Below are positions 59,166 to 64,000 of a stretch of DNA of 64,000 bases, in pieces. The translations under genes were made by a program, and so were the position numbers. This DNA comes from Bradyrhizobium jicamae (lineage in GTDB: Bacteria > Pseudomonadota > Alphaproteobacteria > Rhizobiales > Xanthobacteraceae): NCBI RefSeq assembly GCF_018130695.1, contig NZ_JAFCJX010000010.1, positions 186,001 through 250,000 of the forward strand, read 5' to 3'. The notes beneath the pieces are model-generated. The model had not been told where the DNA came from, searched no databases, and was given only the letters and a program-made list of their open reading frames with translations. The number at the start of each line of letters is the position of its first letter. The stretch's first letter is position 1.

Positions 59166-60659
59166 CTAGCCGACCGATCCCTCCAGCGAGATCGAGATCA
59201 GCTTCTGCGCTTCCACCGCGAACTCCATCGGCAGTTGCTGCAGCACATCCTTGACGAAGCCGTTGACGACCAGGCCGACAGCTTCTTCTTGCGAGAGACC
59301 GCGCTGGACGCAGTAGAACAGCACGTCCTCGGAGATCTTCGAGGTCGTGGCCTCATGCTCGAACGTCGCGGACGAATTCTTCGCCTCGACATAGGGCACG
59401 GTGTGCGCGCCGCATTTGTCGCCGATCAAGAGCGAGTCGCAGGCGGTGTAGTTGCGCGCGCCGGTCGCCTTGCGATGCGCGGTGACCAGGCCGCGATAGG
59501 TGTTCTGCGATTTGCCGGCGGCGATGCCCTTGGAGATGATGCGGCTCGACGTGTTCTTGCCGAGATGGATCATCTTGGTGCCGCTGTCGACCTGCTGGAA
59601 ACCGTTCGAGATCGCGATCGAATAGAATTCACCACTGGAATTGTCGCCGCGCAGGATGCAGCTCGGATACTTCCAGGTTATCGCAGATCCCGTCTCGACC
59701 TGGGTCCAGGAGATCTTCGAGTTCTTGCCGCGGCAGTCGCCACGCTTGGTGACGAAATTGTAGATGCCGCCCTTGCCCTCGGCATTGCCGGGGTACCAGT
59801 TCTGCACCGTCGAGTACTTGATCTCGGCGTCATCGAGCGTGACGAGCTCGACGACGGCGGCATGCAGCTGGTTCTCGTCGCGCTGCGGCGCCGTGCAGCC
59901 TTCGAGATAGGAAACGTAGGAGCCCTTGTCGGCAATGATCAGCGTGCGCTCGAACTGGCCGGTGTTGCGCTCGTTGATGCGGAAATAGGTCGACAGCTCC
60001 ATCGGGCAGCGCACGCCCGGCGGCACGTAGACGAACGAGCCGTCGGAGAACACCGCGGAGTTCAGCGTCGCGAAGTAATTGTCAGAGGTCGGCACCACGG
60101 TGCCGAGATATTTCTGCACCAGATCGGGATGCTCGCGGATCGCCTCCGAGATCGGCATGAAGATCACGCCGGCCGCCTTCAATTCCTTCTGGAAGGTGGT
60201 CGCCACCGACACCGAATCGAACACGGCGTCGACCGCGATCTTGCGATTGGCCGACGGCTCGCCACCCGGCGGCGGCTCGACGCCTTCCAGCATCGCGACT
60301 TCGCGCAGGGGAATGCCGAGCTTCTCGTAGGTCTTGAGGATTTCCGGATCGATCTCGTCGATCGAGGACAGCGTCTTCTTCTTCGGCGCCGAATAGTAAT
60401 AGAGATCCTGGTAATCGATCTTCGGATAGTTGACGCGCGCCCAGGTCGGCTCGGTCATGGTCTGCCAGCGACGGAACGCCTCCAGGCGCCATTCGAGCAT
60501 CCAGGCCGGCTCGTTCTTCTTCGCGGAGATGAAGCGGACGGTATCTTCCGAGAGACCCTTGGGGGCCTTGTCGGACTCGATCAGGGTCTCAAACCCATAT
60601 CGATACTGGTCGACGTCGATGCGCCGGACGCGCTCGACCGTCTCTTGTACAGCAGGCAT
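59166..60659 (-). CDS. sufB: Iron-sulfur scaffold subunit SufB
   Basis: 497 residues: N-terminal [21 protein letters not shown], the core [26 protein letters not shown] and C-terminal [26 protein letters not shown]. It is the core scaffold protein. The ribosome site GGAGGATATGA lies directly upstream of the ATG, preceded by a short hairpin with arms CGCGGT and ACCGCG (60674-60692). Confidence 0.96.
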   Translation of the reverse strand: MPAVQETVERVRRIDVDQYRYGFETLIESDKAPKGLSEDTVRFISAKKNEPAWMLEWRLEAFRRWQTMTEPTWARVNYPKIDYQDLYYYSAPKKKTLSSIDEIDPEILKTYEKLGIPLREVAMLEGVEPPPGGEPSANRKIAVDAVFDSVSVATTFQKELKAAGVIFMPISEAIREHPDLVQKYLGTVVPTSDNYFATLNSAVFSDGSFVYVPPGVRCPMELSTYFRINERNTGQFERTLIIADKGSYVSYLEGCTAPQRDENQLHAAVVELVTLDDAEIKYSTVQNWYPGNAEGKGGIYNFVTKRGDCRGKNSKISWTQVETGSAITWKYPSCILRGDNSSGEFYSIAISNGFQQVDSGTKMIHLGKNTSSRIISKGIAAGKSQNTYRGLVTAHRKATGARNYTACDSLLIGDKCGAHTVPYVEAKNSSATFEHEATTSKISEDVLFYCVQRGLSQEEAVGLVVNGFVKDVLQQLPMEFAVEAQKLISISLEGSVG

Positions 60660-60757
60660 TCATATCCTCCGCTCGCGGTTTCAAGGACCGCGGTGGATCT
60701 CAGTTCCGAAAGTCTCTTACGATGCTTTTGGCACGAAATCACTTGGCTTAGAACCGT

Positions 60758-61915
60758 TCAAGCCGTGTTTCGTCGCTCTCCCTTAACTAGGGTATCTCTG
60801 AGCTTTCGCCAAGCCTTGAGCACCAATTCCACATCTGCGTGTGATGTAGACCACCCAAGACTGAGCCGCACCGCTGCCTGGGTCACATCAGGACGGTATC
60901 CCATTGCCGCCAAGACGTGGGACGGCTGGACCTTGCCCGAGGAGCAGGCAGACCCCGAGGACACCGCCACCCCGGCCAGGTCGAAACCGATCACGGCGGT
61001 CTCGGCCTTCATGCCCGGAATAGCAAACAGAACGGTATTCGGCAACCTCTTAACCTGTTCCGAGAACACGACCATGTCAGGCGTCTGCCGCAGGCCGTTC
61101 TCGAGCTGATCCCGCAAGTCCCGCACCCGGGCAGAATCGGCCGTGAGCGCCGCCATGGCAGCCCTGGTCGCAGCGCCAAAGCCGGAGATTCCGGCGACGT
61201 TTTCGGTCCCTGCCCGCCGCCCCTGCTCCTGCCCACCGCCCCGCAGCAGCGCATCAAGTCCCTGAACGCCATCAGCTAGCACCAGCGCGCCGACACCCTT
61301 CGGCCCGCCGATCTTGTGCGCCGACAGCGTCAGCAGATCGGCCTGGCTGGAGGCGAGATCGAACGGGATCTTTCCAAACGCCTGGATCGCATCGACATGC
61401 AGCAGGCCGCCCGCGGCGTGCACGATCGAGGCAATGTCAGCGACTGGCTGGATCGCGCCGGTCTCGTTGTTGGCCAGCATCACCGACACCAGTGCCGGCG
61501 GCCCCTCGCCGAGCAGCGCCCGCAGATGATCGAGATCGACAAGGCCCGCGCGCGTGACGTGAATGACCTTGATCGCCTCGGGCGCAAAGCGGCCACCCGC
61601 CAGCACCGACGCATGCTCGATCGCGGACACCAGCAGACGCGTCACCGGCGCGCTTGCGCCGCGCACCAAGCCCGGCGTCAGCGCCAGCGCATTGGCCTCG
61701 GTGCCACCGGACGAGAACACGACATCCTGCGGCCGCGCGCCGACGGCACCGGCCACCGCCTCGCGGGCGTCCTCGACCAGCCGGCGGGCCTTGCGCCCCT
61801 CGGTATGGACCGACGACGGATTACCGCTGAGCTCCAGCGCAGCAACCATCGCCGCCTTGGCCTCGGGGCGCAGCGGCGTGGTCGCATTCCAGTCGAGATA
61901 GACGCGGTCGGGCAT
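60758..61915 (-). CDS. Cysteine desulfurase (IscS/NifS type)
   Basis: 385 residues of group I cysteine desulfurases: VYLDWNATTPLRPEAKAAM, HASVLAG, the PLP Lys in TLSAHKIGGPKGVGAL and the catalytic Cys in SGSACSSGKVQPSHVL. It heads the suf operon while sufS is also present, so two desulfurases of different groups are encoded together. A 12-bp palindrome sits five bases upstream of the start. No IscR-type regulator gene precedes it. Confidence 0.93.
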   Translation of the reverse strand: MPDRVYLDWNATTPLRPEAKAAMVAALELSGNPSSVHTEGRKARRLVEDAREAVAGAVGARPQDVVFSSGGTEANALALTPGLVRGASAPVTRLLVSAIEHASVLAGGRFAPEAIKVIHVTRAGLVDLDHLRALLGEGPPALVSVMLANNETGAIQPVADIASIVHAAGGLLHVDAIQAFGKIPFDLASSQADLLTLSAHKIGGPKGVGALVLADGVQGLDALLRGGGQEQGRRAGTENVAGISGFGAATRAAMAALTADSARVRDLRDQLENGLRQTPDMVVFSEQVKRLPNTVLFAIPGMKAETAVIGFDLAGVAVSSGSACSSGKVQPSHVLAAMGYRPDVTQAAVRLSLGWSTSHADVELVLKAWRKLRDTLVKGERRNTA

Positions 61916-62215
61916 TTGAGTAATATATTACCTATCTCAGGGCCGGTGCGGCGAGTCGCCGATACCCCCGCATTATCGCAAGTGGGGATCGCGGCGTCGC
62001 CTGCAATCGCAGAAGCGACATGAGAACCGCATTCCCAGGTGTTCAAGATGCTTGCTTTTTGCCCCTCGCCTCATGCTAGAAGCGGGCCGCAAACTCACGA
62101 GCGCCAACCGCGCGGCGCGCCACGCAACGCCGATCACCCTTTCGATGAGCCGCTGTGTCAGCCGCAATCCGGTTGATGTGTTTGGGTCGACCGAGGGATC
62201 AATCAAGAGACCACG
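61916..62215. other. Divergent promoter region of the suf operon and the hydrolase
   Basis: About 300 bases without a credible gene. GTAATATATTAC at 61920-61931 is a perfect 12-bp palindrome lying four bases from the start codon of the desulfurase, so it overlaps the ribosome-binding region. A regulator bound there, or an mRNA hairpin, would control the first suf gene. The remainder shows no further motif that I can name. Confidence 0.45.
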
Positions 62216-62863
62216 ATGCCTGAAGTTATTTTCACCGGCCCTGCTGGCCGCCTCGAGGGTCGCTACCATCCGGCCAAGCAGAAGAACGCGCCGATCGCGA
62301 TGATCCTGCATCCGCATCCGCAGTTCCACGGCACGATGAATCACCAGATCGTCTACCAGTGCTACTACGCGTTTGCGCATCGCGGCTTCTCGGTGCTGCG
62401 CTTCAACTTCCGCGGCGTCGGCCGCAGCCAGGGCTCGTTCGATCACGGCACTGGCGAACTGTCGGACGCGGCGAGCGCGCTCGACTGGGCGCAGGCGATC
62501 AACCCCGAGGCCCGCGCCTGCTGGGTCGCCGGCTTCTCGTTCGGCGCCTGGATCGGCATGCAGCTCCTGATGCGCCGCCCCGAGGTGGAAGGCTTCATCT
62601 CGATCGCCCCGCCCGCCAATCTCTACGACTTCTCCTTCCTCGCGCCCTGCCCGTCCTCAGGGCTCATCGTGCATGGCGACAAGGATGCGGTGGTGCCGGC
62701 CAAGGACGTCAACACGCTGGTCGAGAAGCTGAAGACCCAGAAGGGCATCGTGATCGACCAGCAGGTCATCCCCGGCGCCAACCACTTCTTCGACGGCAAG
62801 CTCGAGCCGCTGATGGAGACGGTGACCGGCTATCTGGATATGCGGCTGGCGAACGTGCGCTGA
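62216..62863 (+). CDS. Alpha/beta hydrolase
   Basis: 215 residues of the alpha/beta-hydrolase fold: HPHPQFHGTMNHQIVYQ near the start, the nucleophile elbow GFSFGAW (Ser at the centre, a GxSxG variant), LIVHGDKDAVVP with the acid and GANHFFDG with the His. It matches the small cytosolic group with an N-terminal HPHP motif, whose substrate is unknown. The ATG at 62216 is followed by a convincing N-terminus. A family E repeat follows. Confidence 0.9.
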   Translation: MPEVIFTGPAGRLEGRYHPAKQKNAPIAMILHPHPQFHGTMNHQIVYQCYYAFAHRGFSVLRFNFRGVGRSQGSFDHGTGELSDAASALDWAQAINPEARACWVAGFSFGAWIGMQLLMRRPEVEGFISIAPPANLYDFSFLAPCPSSGLIVHGDKDAVVPAKDVNTLVEKLKTQKGIVIDQQVIPGANHFFDGKLEPLMETVTGYLDMRLANVR

Positions 62864-62872
62864 AGCCGGTCT

Positions 62873-63004
62873 CGTGCCCCGGACGCGGTGCATCGCGAAG
62901 CGGTGCGCCGCAGAGCCGGGGCCCATCTCACCGCTCGGATTCGCCCGTCATGGGTCCCGGTTCTGCGAAGGAGCGCTTGCGCGCTGCATCGCGCCCGGGA
63001 CACG
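62873..63004. repeat. Dispersed repeat, family E (copy 2)
   Basis: Starts CGTGCCCCGGACGCGGTGC and ends GCGCCCGGGACACGA, a roughly 130-base imperfect dyad with GAGCCGGGGCCCAT inside. It is closely similar to 54749-54876 and lies between the convergent hydrolase and GST genes. Confidence 0.8.
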
Positions 63005-63022
63005 ATAGTTTTTGCGTCGGAG

Positions 63023-63700
63023 CTACGCGGCGAGCTTCAGCATGTGCGCATTGTGGCGGTCGAGGAACGCACGCAGCAGCTTTGGATAGTCCGGCGACAC
63101 CGCGCCCGTCACGCTCGGCCGCTTTTCCAGCGCCGTGCGCCACGCCCGCAGCTTCGGCGTCTCCGCGAAGATGGCGAGATCCGTAAGCTCGTCGAACACG
63201 TCGAAATAACGGAAGATCGGCGCGAACACCGCATCCACCAGGCTGAAGCTTTCGCCAGCAAAAAACGGCCCCTCGCCAAGCGCCGCCTCGACCCGGGCGA
63301 ATTTGGCCACGATCGCCTGCCGCTTGCTCTCGAAGGTCGCAGCATCGGTTGTGGTCTCGAGCCCCCAGAGATCGCCGAGGATCGCCGAGCCGAACTCCAT
63401 CCAGGCCCGGGCTTGCGCACGCGCCAGCGCATCCTGCGGATGCAGCTTCGTGCCGCCCTGCGTCTCCTCGATGTACTCGCAGATCACGTTGCTCTCGAAC
63501 AAGGCGACCTCCTTGCCGTCGTCAGCGGTCACGACCAGCACCGGCACCTTGCCGAGCGGCGAGATCTTCAAGAACCAGTCCGGCTTGTTGGCAAGATCGA
63601 TGTCGATCCGCTCGAACGGCACGCCCTTCTCAGTGAGCGCGATCACCGCGCGCTGCACATAGGGGCAGAGTTTGTGGCTGATCAGCTTCAGGGCGGGCAT
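63023..63700 (-). CDS. Glutathione S-transferase-family protein
   Basis: 225 residues with an N-terminal thioredoxin-like GST domain (LISHKLCPYVQRAVIALTEKGVPFE, the conserved cis-Pro in GKVPVLVV and the ALFESNVICEYIEE motif) and a helical C-terminal domain. C12-P-Y-V suggests an omega- or beta-like catalytic Cys. It may conjugate or reduce electrophiles. The palindrome upstream implies regulation by a dimeric repressor not encoded in the window. Confidence 0.9.
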   Translation of the reverse strand: MPALKLISHKLCPYVQRAVIALTEKGVPFERIDIDLANKPDWFLKISPLGKVPVLVVTADDGKEVALFESNVICEYIEETQGGTKLHPQDALARAQARAWMEFGSAILGDLWGLETTTDAATFESKRQAIVAKFARVEAALGEGPFFAGESFSLVDAVFAPIFRYFDVFDELTDLAIFAETPKLRAWRTALEKRPSVTGAVSPDYPKLLRAFLDRHNAHMLKLAA

Positions 63701-63724
63701 GGCGCTTCCTCAGATTAATGCATC

Positions 63725-63742
63725 TGCATCTAATTAGATGCA
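63725..63742. promoter_or_regulatory. Perfect 18-bp palindrome upstream of the GST gene
   Basis: TGCATCTAATTAGATGCA, 25 bases before the GST start. Extra TGCAT half-sites flank it (ATGCATC at 63719-63725 and TGCATG at 63745-63750). The size and symmetry suit a MarR-type repressor. Confidence 0.6.
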
Positions 63743-63854
63743 AGTGCATGAACATGTCAACGCCTGCCCTGTCGCGTCAGGACAACAAAGCGTGAGCACG
63801 CGTCGGCGCGATGACGGGAGACGGGTTGGATGGGAAAGACCGGAGCGCCGCCGC

Positions 63855-64000
63855 TCAGGGCCGCGCGACAATGCCGCCGGTCATCGGGATCGGCACGCCC
63901 GTGGTGGTCGGATAGCTCAGCGGCAGGCCTTTCAGGCCGCGCGCGGCGAGGTAGCCAAACGCCTGGGCCTCGATCGCATCCGACGCCCAGCCGAGGACCT
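63855..64000 (-). CDS. anmK: Anhydro-N-acetylmuramic acid kinase, 3' end (partial)
   Basis: The minus strand encodes a C-terminus reading [20 protein letters not shown], then [19 protein letters not shown] and a stop complementary to 63855-63857. This matches the conserved AnmK C-terminal block ([12 protein letters not shown] and the PxTTG motif). AnmK phosphorylates 1,6-anhydro-MurNAc during cell-wall recycling. The rest of the gene lies beyond the window. Confidence 0.85.
   Translation of the reverse strand, partial: VLGWASDAIEAQAFGYLAARGLKGLPLSYPTTTGVPIPMTGGIVARP

Noticed and set aside
59154..61109. Long plus-strand open frame opposite sufB and the cysteine desulfurase
   Set aside because: Shadow composition and no motifs; the sufB motifs are clear on the other strand.
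61973..62446. Minus-strand open frame upstream of the alpha/beta hydrolase
   Set aside because: Arg/Glu/Ala-rich shadow that overlaps the hydrolase N-terminus; no plausible family pattern.

Overview
The window looks like chromosomal DNA of a Bradyrhizobium-type alphaproteobacterium (Bradyrhizobium, Rhodopseudomonas or Afipia lineage). This rests on high GC with strong third-position GC bias, a class I PHA synthase, Omp25/RopB-like porins starting their mature part with ADLAARPYTKAP, the hom-glpX gene pair, and several dyad-symmetric dispersed repeats that recur between genes. It is mostly ordinary core and housekeeping chromosome. I see no tRNA, rRNA, CRISPR array, transposase or prophage.

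Layout. 1-5 kb: a repeat-rich left edge, a PrsW-type membrane protease, an HdeD-like membrane protein, and a DAHP synthase gene behind a textbook-like aromatic attenuator. The attenuator has a 26-codon leader peptide carrying a Tyr-Phe-Trp-Tyr-Phe-Thr-Tyr run, an antiterminator segment and an intrinsic terminator. 3.5-7 kb: the EF-P module, with epmA-epmB and two tiny downstream ORFs divergent from efp, which has a TTG start. 7-12.8 kb: an M23 peptidase, a DapA-like aldolase, a cupin and AhpD-like pair divergent from a MarR regulator with two tandem operator-like sites, and an MltB-type transglycosylase. 12.8-23.1 kb: an SDR, recJ, a GtrII-like membrane glycosyltransferase, a chemoreceptor-like protein with reversed domain order, a HAD hydrolase, and the glpX-hom-aminotransferase block.

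23-34.5 kb: a lipoprotein, phaC, MAPEG, a methyltransferase, two adjacent but different argC isoenzymes, a PaiB-like protein, a Tat-type metallo-beta-lactamase-fold enzyme, a DUF3857/transglutaminase/Sel1 fusion and DedA. 34.6-43 kb: parE, two related porins with strong terminators, a gene remnant, a second SDR, a flavin monooxygenase and a secreted caspase-fold protein. 43-51 kb: a TetR regulator, a translationally coupled cassette (40-aa membrane peptide, SGNH protein, acyltransferase), an AraC regulator and a 1288-aa autotransporter. 51-54.7 kb: an RhlE-type helicase, a diguanylate cyclase and a TfoX-like protein with a histone-H1-like tail. 54.9-61.9 kb: a SUF iron-sulfur operon, read right to left: cysteine desulfurase, sufB, sufC, sufD, sufS, sufT, sufA. 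62-64 kb: an alpha/beta hydrolase, a GST with a perfect 18-bp palindrome upstream, and the 3' end of anmK.

The strongest unusual signal is the DAHP synthase attenuator at about 2.14-2.31 kb. The leader peptide, competing stems, terminator and a well-spaced promoter can all be read directly, and the promoter implies a nearly leaderless leader ORF and a small terminated RNA of about 130 nt. All product names come from reading motifs; no database search was possible.
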